Assembly (NCBI GenBank): GCA_029260015.1
Contig: JAJDEB010000038.1
Location: 32,795 to 96,794 of the forward strand
Source of the DNA: Phycisphaerae bacterium
Lineage (GTDB): Bacteria > Planctomycetota > Phycisphaerae > UBA1845
Length of the DNA stretch: 64,000 nucleotides
Direction of reading: 5' to 3'
In this document: piece by piece, positions 26,610 to 36,600 of the stretch
Numbering within the stretch: the stretch's first letter is position 1
Layout of the letters: every line of letters starts with the position of its first letter
Notes under the pieces: model-generated
Told to the model about the DNA's origin: nothing
Database searches by the model: none
Seen by the model: the letters and a program-made list of their open reading frames with translations, nothing else
Made by a program: the position numbers and the translations under genes

Positions 26610-29600
26610 CTATGACGCACCTGTAAACAGCTGGGTAAACGCTTCAAAATCGATTAGGTCCACATCACCGTCGTCATCGAAGTCAAACGCATCCAGGCAA
26701 TCCTGTGCAAGCATCGGAGCCGCCGGGGTGGGTGATGCATCGGGTCCAAAGAGGCACGCGACGAACGCACGCATGTCGGCGCCGTCCACATCGCCATCGG
26801 TATCAATGTCGCCCGGCCCCGCAATCACGTCGCCGAAGACTTGGATGTCGTCGATACTCCAACCTTCGAATTCACCGGAACCATCAGTCGCTCCCATCAC
26901 CCAACGGAGTTGCACGCTTGATTGCTGATCTGCGAAAGCGGAAATATCGATGGCCTGCGGAATCCACGCCCGATCGAAGATACCTGCGATCTCGGTGTGC
27001 TCCCAAACGACATCCCAATTGACGCCATTGATCGAAATCTCAATCGCCGCATGGTCGAAGAAACTGCTTTCGACACCGAGCCAGCGCTGGTAGCGCAACT
27101 CTGCATTTTGGACGGCTGACAGGTCGATCGGTGGCGTTGTCAGATATGTAGGCGGCAAGTTACTTTCGTACTTACCCGCAAGGTTGTAGCCGTAAACGTT
27201 GGTACCCGTCACTCCGGAGAACGGATCGAAGTCGATCCCTTGCGGCACGCCGAACGCCCAGAGCCCTTCCGTCGCCCATCCCGGATCAACGTCGAGCGGG
27301 AAGTCCTCCACCGGTTGCTCGCCACCAATTTGCAATGAGATCACACCAAGGGTTGAATCATAAACACCGTCATTGGCCCGAAACGCAAACACGTCAACGC
27401 CTTCATATCCAAGCGGCGGCGCGTACAACACTTGGTTGCCCCCGCCAGAAAGCACATACGGCAGCGCACCTTCGGAAATAATCGCACCATCGCTCGTATC
27501 ATACAGTTCACCCTGCGCCGGAAGCGACGTAACTACATAATCCAATGGATCTTCGTTCGGATCATCGGCAACCAAATCGATGATCGCCCATCCGAAACGG
27601 CGCACCAGAATACTCTGGCTCGTTGCAGTCGGCGCATCGGGATGATAAATCAACACGTCGTCGACGAACCAATCATCTCCGGCATTGCTGGTCACTCGGA
27701 TACGCAACTGGAAATTTCCATGTAGCGCATCGGATGGCAGGAGTTCATTGGTGACGTCATAGACGGTCATGTCCGGACCGTCACCGAGATGTTGCGTGAA
27801 GACCTGCCACACGCCATTTGTATCGAGATAGTCAAAAAACAAGTCGTCGCCAGTCTCGGTTGAGTTTCCACCGCCCGTACGCTGCCAGGCATATCGCAGC
27901 CGAATACCGGACTGCGCTTCAAGATTGACCGGGAATGAAACCAGCTCATCGCCCACTGAAGAGCTTCCGTTTAGCCGCGCCGAGTTCGGCGGGGTCGGTT
28001 CGTTGATTCCGGTGCCATCGATCGCTGCGCCAAGAACTTCGCCCCACTTGAGCGGGTCAAATACGAAATCGGGGAATGAATCTTCAAAGGGTAGTTCGAT
28101 CAACGGCTGCACTTCGACATTGACGGTCGCCACGAACGAATCGTTTGCCCCGTCATTTACTCGGAAGGTAAACGAATCGTTTCCAAGGAAGGTGCCCGAT
28201 CGCTGATAGCGCGCCACGTTCTGATTGCCGATAAGCGTATACGGCAAATCATTGGATTCGATCACGCCGCCATTAGGATCCGTCAGTGTTCCACCTGTTG
28301 GAAGTGACACTATCACGAAATCCAGAACATCGAGTTTAGGATCCGACCCCACAAGAAAAATATCAGCGATATCGTCCTGCCGTACTTCTGCGAAAACGTC
28401 GTTTGCAAATGGCGCATCACCAAGCGTGACCGATATGTTGTCAACGAACCAGTCGTCGATGTTGTTGGCGCTTGCCGTTCCCGTCGTGCGGAATCGCGCC
28501 CGGAAGCTATCATGCAGCGCGGCAGACGGCAGCAGAATGTCTTCGCGTTGGAAGTCGGTCATGTCGTCGCCATCGCCCGCATACTCGCGGAGTGGCTGCC
28601 AACTGCCATTGCTGTCCACATAATCGACGCGGAGGTTTTCACCCGAATCCGGACTTTCGCCGTTTCCGGTGCGCTCAAACCAATAGACCAGCCGCGCGTC
28701 GCTCACTGTGCTCAGGTCCACCAGGTGCGTCTGCAACTCGTCGCCGCCGGCTGGCGAACCATTGAGCCGCGCAGAATACGGCAGCGACGGTTCGTTGATC
28801 CCCTCGTCATCGATGCCAGCAAGTGACACCAGCGACCAAATCCCTGAGTCGAAAACCGTCGTCGGGAATGGGTCATACACCGGAACCTGCAAAACCGGAT
28901 CGACCCGCACCGTCACCGTAGCCGAATTGGAATCGCCAGCATCGGGCGGTGTGCCACCATCGTTGGCTTTGAAATCAAGAGTATCGATACCGAGGAATCC
29001 GTTGGTCGGTGTGTAGGACAGCGCGTTTCCGCCGCCGACAAGCGTATATGGCAAGTCGCCAATTTCGATCATATGATCGTTGCCCGCGTCGCGCAATTCG
29101 TAGATCGGTATTGACGTGATGATGTAACTCACCATGCCGGGAACCAATGGCAAACCGTCGTCGGAGGCGAGCAGGACGATGTCGGCTGTTCGATCTTCAC
29201 CGACAATCACAGTTCGGCCGGCAGCAGAAGGAGGTCGCGGACCGCAATCGCCAACACCCGACAAATCAGACTCGAAGAAATCGATCGGCAATCCACCTCC
29301 ACCCGACAATCCGACGATGCCGTCATTTGCATCGACGCCAAGCCACGCGAGTTGAATCCGGCCGTCGTAGTACAACTCAACCTGGAACGTGTTGTCGTTG
29401 TTGACGCCATCTTCAGAGATGTCAAACCATGTGACGACAAATCGGTCGCCCAGTTGTTTGTAACTCAGCGATCCGCCTTCGCTCGGATCGAGATCGTCGT
29501 ATAGCAGCGACACCCGCGGCTGATCAAAATGCTCTCCAAATGTTTCGGTGGTGTCGTCGTCGGGGCCGTCAAACGTTATGTTCCCGTTGGCGTTGATGTA

Positions 29601-32546
29601 GACCGTGTTGTAAGAGACGCCATAGAGATGCACTTGCGCCCCACCGGCAAGATTCACTTCCACCGATCCGGTATCCGAAACGACAACCGGTGTACCCCCA
29701 GATGGGTCTGTCGGTAATACCAACGTTTCAAACGTACACGAGCTATAGAAATCGACGCTGCCATTGGGTGCATACAGAATTGCACTGTTGCCAAGATCGA
29801 AGTCGGCGAGGAAGTCTTCGGTGAAGTAATCAGGAATTTCTGGCGTTGTGAAGCTGTAGCAAACCGCGCCATTCGTATCAAATGCCACGTTGTTCGCCGG
29901 GTCCGTCGCCTCTACGCCAAAGAAATACGTCGTGTCATCCACGAGTCCGTCAACGTCGATGCTGTGTGACGTGTTCATTCCGTTTGCAGAAACTGTGGTT
30001 GCAAGATCGTTGCAATCGGTTCCGAATCGGACGGCACCAACGGCTGGCTCGTCGGTGTTAAAGACGATCCGGGCGCTTCGCGGATCAATATCGATTGCCG
30101 AAACACCGCTGACGAAGGGCGCAGTGCAATCGACGCCCACCGATTCTTCGACCAAGACATCCGTGTTGCCGAAGCCATCGTCCGCATCAAGGTAGCTGGC
30201 TGTTACCGAATCGCCTTCGGTGATGTGCAGTGTTCCAACTGAATCTGCGGTCGCCAATGGAATGGACCCGACGAAGTGGGCCGACTGCGAACTCGATTCG
30301 GTCAGCGTGACAACTTCGCCTCCCGGTTCCGTGTCTGACGCAATAACGATTTCTAAAGTTTCGATCTCAAAATCATTGGTATTGACATCGCAATCGTTGA
30401 CAGAAATCTCCGCCGTGCTGGTACAGTTGTAGCTTTCCTGATTGAAACGAATGACGCCCTGCGGACTGCAGTTGATCAAAAGCGGCGCCGCTGCCAGAGA
30501 GAACGATTGCGGTCCCTGCGGAACGTTGAACCCGGAAATCTGCACAAAATATTCGCCCGGTGCCGGCGTATCGATAACCACCTGCTCGATGTTGTTGACA
30601 TGGTCGGCTTGCGTTTTGACAGCGTTGTTGGCAGGTGCCGCAGGGTTGAGCGTCCACGGTAAGTACGCGTTGCTGTTGACATCGAGTACACGCAAATCCA
30701 AATCGTTGACCAACGTGGGATTGACGGCTGGCGTACCGGGCACATCGTCCCACGCCAACGTCACCTTGAGCTGTGTATCCAAGGCATCGACGACAATGAG
30801 CACCTGAATGACCTGCCCCTGTTCGACTTCGCCTTCCAGGAAGTTGCCCGCCCGCATAAGTTCAATCGCCGGAACCACGCGAACCGAACCGTAGCCCGTT
30901 CGATAGTCCGGACCGGGGTTTTCGATATCGACTGCGGTCTGGGCAAGCACCGCTTTGAGCGTCGAATTGCGAAAATCAGGTTCGCCTGGATAATTGGCAC
31001 GGAAGTCCTGTAGAATCAGGGCGCTCATTCCGCATACCGTTGGCGACGCCATCGACGTTCCGCATTTGACGCTGTAATTCCCGCCGCTTGAGCACGACGT
31101 CACGCCACCATCGCCGCCCGTCTGACAACCTGGCGCCGCAAAGTCGGGTTTCATGCGACCGTCGTCGGTGGGTCCCCACCCGGTGAAGTTGGTCACGGAG
31201 TCATCGTTGCTGTTAAGCGCACCGATCGAAAGATGATTCTTAGCACCAGCCGGCGGTGCGATGGTGTTGTACGTCGCACCGCAACTGCCATTGCCTCGTT
31301 CATTCCCCGCCGCCCAGACAATCCGAAACGGCGAACCCAAACTGCCCCGGACAATCGAATCGATCAACGCGGATGTGGCGTTGTAATCGCCTTCCCATGA
31401 ACAAGGAAAGCCGTTGGGCGCTACGTTTGTACCAATAGAGTTGTTGGAAATATCAACTGCGTAGACATTGATCGCTTCGGTGTAGTCGGCTTCCAAATCC
31501 CCTGGGTTCGTATACAGAAAACCCGCTTCCAAAGGTCCGCCGGTTTCAAAACCATAAGATTGAATCGTCACACCGGGGGCCATCCCGCGATTCGTGCCGG
31601 CGCTGTTGGTTCCATCGCCGCCAATGGTTCCCGAGACGTGCGTGGCATGATCGGAAAGTCCGGAAGAATCGCGGGCGGTCAATCGACCGCCAAAATCTGC
31701 ATGACTCGCGAGCCCAATACCGCCGTCGTAAACCAGCACGTTGATACCCGTTCCGTCGAGATTGTACGGTGCGACTTGGGCGACATCGGAACCGGTGCGC
31801 GCTCGATTGCTTTCGTTGACTTCAGACATTCTGGGCAATGGAGGTTCGATGTATTGAACGGCATCTTCGTCGGCCAATTTTGCAACCTGGGCGTAAGGAA
31901 GTTCAACCAAATACCCGTTGACGCTTCGCATCGTTCCGACGATCGTAGCCTTGTGCTGCAACAGCACTTCGACCGCATCTCGATCCAGGTCGACATCCGG
32001 ATGAAAAAGAACATGGACTGCCGTTTGCACCTTGGTTGCTTCATCGGGCCGAACGACGCGAACTTCTGCTTCGCTGTTTCTTTCAAAGATCGCCGGATCG
32101 CCATCCGCATCCGCCCAAGGCATCATTTCGTTTCGCAGTAGCGACGGGTGCAGTTTCCATTCACGTTTTACATCAGCAACAGAGTTCAGCGATGCGACAG
32201 CTGCGATGTCTCTTTCGACCAGCGCATTGGCCTGCACCGTTGCAAAGTACGCGTGATCGCCGAGGTAGTTCAGCAAGGTAACGCCAGCCGCCTGCAACTG
32301 TTGGTGCTGAGTTTTCGACAGCGGTTTGGCGAACTGCAGAACCACATGCGTCGATTGATCCGTAGCGCGGGCCTGCACCATCGACACCAGCTTGCGGGCC
32401 GTTTCTGGCGCTGCCTCTTCCGTCAGTTCGGCTGTACCGGATCGCCATTTGATGTCGCCCGCCGAGGCGCTTGCCGCAACTAGCGTGACGGCCACCGCAA
32501 CCAAGAACGGAATTCCCTGGAATGATCGGTTTGCTGAAATACGCAT
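26610..32546 (-). CDS. Giant secreted subtilisin-family (S8) protease with tandem beta modules and dockerin-like tail
   Basis: 1,978 residues from the ATG at 32546, with AGGAG 10 nt upstream. Signal peptide (FLVAVAVTLVAASASA), a long propeptide, then the S8 domain: catalytic D274 in LVYDGGIG, H303 in DHATHVSGT, oxyanion N415 in WAAGNE, and S498 in GTSMASP. Downstream there are a fibronectin-like domain, two jelly-roll modules with partly matching sequence (DSGENLRVDYVDSNGSW; ETGDDLFFDYLDTNGVW), and three Ig-like tandem-95-type domains marked by LPYTLxGGGN...DxFxFRxNDG. The last 200 residues are the DPGWxTEG module shared with the M14 protease, then EF-hand loops (GDIDTDGDVDGADMRAF, DFDDDGDVDLIDFEAF). 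It probably degrades extracellular protein and stays cell-associated. Confidence 0.92.
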   Translation of the reverse strand: MRISANRSFQGIPFLVAVAVTLVAASASAGDIKWRSGTAELTEEAAPETARKLVSMVQARATDQSTHVVLQFAKPLSKTQHQQLQAAGVTLLNYLGDHAYFATVQANALVERDIAAVASLNSVADVKREWKLHPSLLRNEMMPWADADGDPAIFERNSEAEVRVVRPDEATKVQTAVHVLFHPDVDLDRDAVEVLLQHKATIVGTMRSVNGYLVELPYAQVAKLADEDAVQYIEPPLPRMSEVNESNRARTGSDVAQVAPYNLDGTGINVLVYDGGIGLASHADFGGRLTARDSSGLSDHATHVSGTIGGDGTNSAGTNRGMAPGVTIQSYGFETGGPLEAGFLYTNPGDLEADYTEAINVYAVDISNNSIGTNVAPNGFPCSWEGDYNATSALIDSIVRGSLGSPFRIVWAAGNERGNGSCGATYNTIAPPAGAKNHLSIGALNSNDDSVTNFTGWGPTDDGRMKPDFAAPGCQTGGDGGVTSCSSGGNYSVKCGTSMASPTVCGMSALILQDFRANYPGEPDFRNSTLKAVLAQTAVDIENPGPDYRTGYGSVRVVPAIELMRAGNFLEGEVEQGQVIQVLIVVDALDTQLKVTLAWDDVPGTPAVNPTLVNDLDLRVLDVNSNAYLPWTLNPAAPANNAVKTQADHVNNIEQVVIDTPAPGEYFVQISGFNVPQGPQSFSLAAAPLLINCSPQGVIRFNQESYNCTSTAEISVNDCDVNTNDFEIETLEIVIASDTEPGGEVVTLTESSSQSAHFVGSIPLATADSVGTLHITEGDSVTASYLDADDGFGNTDVLVEESVGVDCTAPFVSGVSAIDIDPRSARIVFNTDEPAVGAVRFGTDCNDLATTVSANGMNTSHSIDVDGLVDDTTYFFGVEATDPANNVAFDTNGAVCYSFTTPEIPDYFTEDFLADFDLGNSAILYAPNGSVDFYSSCTFETLVLPTDPSGGTPVVVSDTGSVEVNLAGGAQVHLYGVSYNTVYINANGNITFDGPDDDTTETFGEHFDQPRVSLLYDDLDPSEGGSLSYKQLGDRFVVTWFDISEDGVNNDNTFQVELYYDGRIQLAWLGVDANDGIVGLSGGGGLPIDFFESDLSGVGDCGPRPPSAAGRTVIVGEDRTADIVLLASDDGLPLVPGMVSYIITSIPIYELRDAGNDHMIEIGDLPYTLVGGGNALSYTPTNGFLGIDTLDFKANDGGTPPDAGDSNSATVTVRVDPVLQVPVYDPFPTTVFDSGIWSLVSLAGIDDEGINEPSLPYSARLNGSPAGGDELQTHLVDLSTVSDARLVYWFERTGNGESPDSGENLRVDYVDSNGSWQPLREYAGDGDDMTDFQREDILLPSAALHDSFRARFRTTGTASANNIDDWFVDNISVTLGDAPFANDVFAEVRQDDIADIFLVGSDPKLDVLDFVIVSLPTGGTLTDPNGGVIESNDLPYTLIGNQNVARYQRSGTFLGNDSFTFRVNDGANDSFVATVNVEVQPLIELPFEDSFPDFVFDPLKWGEVLGAAIDGTGINEPTPPNSARLNGSSSVGDELVSFPVNLEAQSGIRLRYAWQRTGGGNSTETGDDLFFDYLDTNGVWQVFTQHLGDGPDMTVYDVTNELLPSDALHGNFQLRIRVTSNAGDDWFVDDVLIYHPDAPTATSQSILVRRFGWAIIDLVADDPNEDPLDYVVTSLPAQGELYDTSDGAIISEGALPYVLSGGGNQVLYAPPLGYEGVDVFAFRANDGVYDSTLGVISLQIGGEQPVEDFPLDVDPGWATEGLWAFGVPQGIDFDPFSGVTGTNVYGYNLAGKYESNLPPTYLTTPPIDLSAVQNAELRYQRWLGVESSFFDHAAIEISINGVNWDVVWEHTEIAGIFDRAWIPQAIDISAFADQQSSVQLRWVMGATDGSGEFEGWSIDDIQVFGDVIAGPGDIDTDGDVDGADMRAFVACLFGPDASPTPAAPMLAQDCLDAFDFDDDGDVDLIDFEAFTQLFTGAS

Positions 32547-32916
32547 GACGATGGGACTCCTCAAGAATATCGCGCGATACTAATCAGGCGCAAGGCTCGG
32601 TTGAATTCGCGTTTCAAACGACTAAGAATGAGAGGTGGGTTTGTCGTTGGCATGACAATCCGCGAATGCGTAACGGTGGGCAAATCACAAATCAGACAAC
32701 TGGCGAATCGAATATCACCAGGCAAAGTTTGAATCACTAATGTATGAATCATTGCGGTGCCCGACAACCGAGGCTCGTCGATTGATCGGACACCGCATAT
32801 TACTCAACTTGTCCAGACAGTCGCGCAGCTCTGCACACTTAGATTCGCATGCTCTTCTTCAATAGAGTCGCACACTCGTTCACGAGCATCAATATATGCG
32901 AGTTGTGCTGCGACAT
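32547..32916. other. Intergenic region upstream of the subtilase
   Basis: About 370 bases with no supported gene. It lies between the PEP-CTERM gene's 3' end and the subtilase start, both on the minus strand, so the subtilase promoter should be here. I see no clear promoter boxes or terminator. Confidence 0.5.
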
Positions 32917-33501
32917 CTAGCGCCGGCGCGACACGCAGGCCACCCCGCCCAGCAACAACATCATCAAGCTTGCTGGCTCGGGCGTTACCGTGATCGATCC
33001 CGGCTGATAGGTCACATCAGCAAATGCGCCAACAGGCGGTGGATCAAGTGCGAATCCCTCCGACAAGTCACTCGGATTATCATCGCTGAGATTCAGATCC
33101 GTTGTACCGAGCGAATCGAGCGAAAACGTCACCGTCGCCAATACGATCGAAACCGGATCGCTCCAAATTGCCGTACCGGGAGGTGTCGGAACCAACCCAG
33201 CCAACCCATCCGCATCCGCGCCGCTCACTGCGGTCCAAGTCGGTTCATTGACCGCTGAACCAGCCACCGAGACGCTCAAACCAAGGAGATCGAGGTCGAG
33301 CCCCCAACCGACAATGGCATCGGATTGCGGAATGATCGCGACGATATCAACGGTTGCCGTCCCATTGGTGATGGGCACGACCTGATTGGCTGGTGATAGC
33401 GACACCACCACCGTTGCTTCGGCGGGAGCAGGCCCCAGCAGGACGCCAGCAACCAATGCGGTCGCAATCGCCCCCATAAAAGGTTTACATCGTTGCAGCA
33501 T
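32917..33501 (-). CDS. PEP-CTERM sorting domain protein
   Basis: 194 residues, with AGGAG before the ATG. Signal peptide (GAIATALVAGVLLGPAPAEA), a beta-rich cohesin-like middle (VSLSPANQVVPITNGTATVD, then IVGWGLDLDL), and a C-terminal sorting signal: TPEPASLMMLLLGG, a short hydrophobic helix, and a final RRR. The PEP-CTERM tag is cut and anchored by an exosortase in Gram-negative bacteria that make exopolysaccharide; no exosortase is in the window. The middle resembles cohesin folds that bind dockerins, which is notable beside three dockerin-tailed proteins, but the match is by eye only. Confidence 0.85.
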   Translation of the reverse strand: MLQRCKPFMGAIATALVAGVLLGPAPAEATVVVSLSPANQVVPITNGTATVDIVAIIPQSDAIVGWGLDLDLLGLSVSVAGSAVNEPTWTAVSGADADGLAGLVPTPPGTAIWSDPVSIVLATVTFSLDSLGTTDLNLSDDNPSDLSEGFALDPPPVGAFADVTYQPGSITVTPEPASLMMLLLGGVACVSRRR

Positions 33502-33658
33502 CTTCTTTTCTCCTCTTCGGAACGATTAAGTTCGTCGATCTTCCGTCTTGATGTCGCCCGCGTCTCGCATGCTATTTTGACGCAGGCAACACTTCGATCG
33601 GCATTTCATCCCACAATCAATTCAACATCGGTTCAATTCGACCAAGCTCACACGAGCG

Positions 33659-36600
33659 CTAGTCGTTCGCATTTGCCGGTCCGGTCAGAACATCCGTCAG
33701 TCCTGCGGCATCGAGCAAGGTGACAACACTGTCATCGTTAAAGTCAAACCGCGCACGACACGGAACACTATCCGAATGAGAACCGACGCAAGTCTGGAAC
33801 TCGGAATAGTCGTTCAGGTCGATGTCGTCGTCGCGATCAAAGTCACCCATGATCGTGATCGGCGGACCCGCAAGCGGATTGCCAACAAAATCGCGGTAGC
33901 AAAGCAGCCACTGCTGGTAGTCCACATGCGTCACCACACCGTCTTCATCAAAGTCGGCACAGATCGCGTACTCGGCATCGCAAGTGGTTGAACCAAACGC
34001 CATGACGAAAATGTCGTAATCATCGCCATCGACATCCTTATCGTTGTCAAGGTCGCCGCAAGGACCAGCCAACCCGCACAGGTTAAAACGAATAAAGACG
34101 TCCCCGATATCAGAATTGGATCCGCCATCGTTGAAGTCGCGAACGGTGGCTGTGGTGTACGCCTGCAAGTCTTCGGTGAGAATGATGTCTTCATTCCCAA
34201 AGCTGCGAATGCGTATTCCATCGTCAACGATTCCGTTTCCGTCGAGATCAATCGGATCGTGCTCGCGTGCTATCACAACTTCGCCGTTGAGCGTCAATAC
34301 AGCATCTGAGAACGATTCGCTCGCATTGGTGACCGATGCGATGACGTAGTCTCCAGCATTGTTCTGGGCATACGCAAAGTAACCCTGGCTGAACGAGGCG
34401 TCGTCATAAGACTCAGCAGCGCCAGTCACGATGGGATCGCCCGTCGCCGAAAGGACTGCACCATCTCGCAACACCCAGTCAACGCCATCCTGGTTGGACC
34501 CACGAACCATCCAGCTTCCGCCCGCAAACATGAACGGTTCAGTACTGGTACTAATGTCGGCTGGTGACGCAAATCCGGACCCTGCGATGACATGGCCCTC
34601 CTGTACAACTACTTGATTATTAACGGCGACCATTTCGTCGGTAGCGGTATCACCGGTTGTGTCACCAACGACGATGTAATTACTTCCTGTCGCATCAACC
34701 TTGAGACTGCCCGTATTGAATAACTTCCAGGGATCGGTTCCGCCGCCGGCTTGTCCTGCAGGAACCGTAACTTCTTCCTGCGCTTCGATGATCACGCCAT
34801 TCTTGCTCAACAGGAATCGGTCCATCGCGGAGTCCAATGTCGTATCAGCGTCAAACCAAACGGTGTTGTCCGATACAATATTGGGCGCAGCAAGCGTCGC
34901 GCCAAAGTCACCACCCGTGGCCGGAGATGTATTGCCTTCACGGGCGATCACCACATGCGTCGAACCGTCTGACCGAACAATAACTTCGTCTGCAGAACTT
35001 GAGTTATTCGTATTCGTTGCAAATGCGAATTGGCCAGCATTGTTGATCGATAATTCCTGATCGATGAACCCAACTTGATCGCTGGCATCAAGCGTGGTCA
35101 CGCCTTCTTGCACGCGCACGCCACTGGTACAGATATTTCCGACAATGATGACCTCATCGACCGAAGTTCCCAAATCGGTGTCGGCGGAAAGAATCCAGGT
35201 TTTTCCATCCGGGCTACGATATGGACGATCGACGCCAGTTCCGAACTTTGCTCCAGGCAATCCCGGCACGTCCGACGTCGGACTGCTCGCAATGTTGGAG
35301 AATATGCCGACGCTCAAACCTCTCGCATCGTCAATCACCAATGTGTTGACCAACGCGTCGTTGTTTACCAAATCGGGATCAGTCTCAAATCCGCCGCCCG
35401 AAGTTGTACCGGTGCAAACTGGTCGCCCTGCTTCGGTCGTGTCAACAACGATTGTCGCGATCAAACCATTGCTGCCCGCACCGACATTTCCGATGGCATA
35501 TGTAACAACACCACCAAATGGTGAACCATCGTGTACTCCTGGCGCACCGACCGACGAAACGCTAACGCTGTCATCCAACGTAACGCTGGCCGTGACACCC
35601 GATGCATCGGAGGGCCCGTCGTTATCGACCGAGACCTCATAAGTAATTTGACCACCCACCGGAAGAACCGGGTCGGGTGCATCGGAAATGGTCATGACCA
35701 GATCCGTCGTCAACTGGAAGAGCGTGTCTTCCGTATCGGAGTTGTCGCCGGGTACTTCATCAGACTCGGTGGCAGTCACCGAAGCGTCCACACTGATGAC
35801 GCCCTGCACGGTCACATTGGCGACGACGTCGTAACTGGTCCCTACGTCATTCGCGAGCGTCCCCACGTTGATCGTCACCACACCTGCCGCATGATTGGCA
35901 GCCGGGTCAGACGAACCTGCGTTAAAAGTTGTGGATGGGTCGAGATTCATCGTTACCACGATATTGGTCGCACTCGACGGTCCGCTGTTGAGCACGTCGA
36001 GCGTATAAGTGATGGCACCACCAGGGACGGTAAGGGGATCAGGATTGTCGGTAATTAAGATCGACAAATCGGCCTTCTTGCCGACTTCCGTTTCGTTGGT
36101 TGCGTCGTTGTTACCGGGAACGCTGTCAACCGCCCCACCAGTCACACTCGACGTCGTCGTGTAGATGCCTGCAACCGCTGCGTTGGTCACGAATTTGTAG
36201 GTGCGAACCGAGTTGGCTTCGATGGTGCCAAGGTTGGCAGTGACAACGCCCGCAGCATGTACTGCGATTGCGTCGGACGCTCCGGCGTCAAACGTCAAGC
36301 CTCCATCCAGATTGCTGGTTACCGTGACTCCGGTAATCGCGGTATCGCTGTTGTTTCGCACTTTGACCGAGTAGGTCACTTTTCCAGGAACCATGACCTG
36401 CGGATCGGGGCCATCGACAACGACCACTTCCAAATCGCCAGAAGGACCAGCCGATTCGGTGACGGTAATCTTGTAAACACCTTCCAGAAGTGCCGTCGAA
36501 CCTCCCGGACCGTCGAGATCGACATCCAGCGGCACATAGATCGAAACGTTGCCCGCGGAATCGCGATCGCTAACCACCATTGCATTTGTGAATACTTCAA

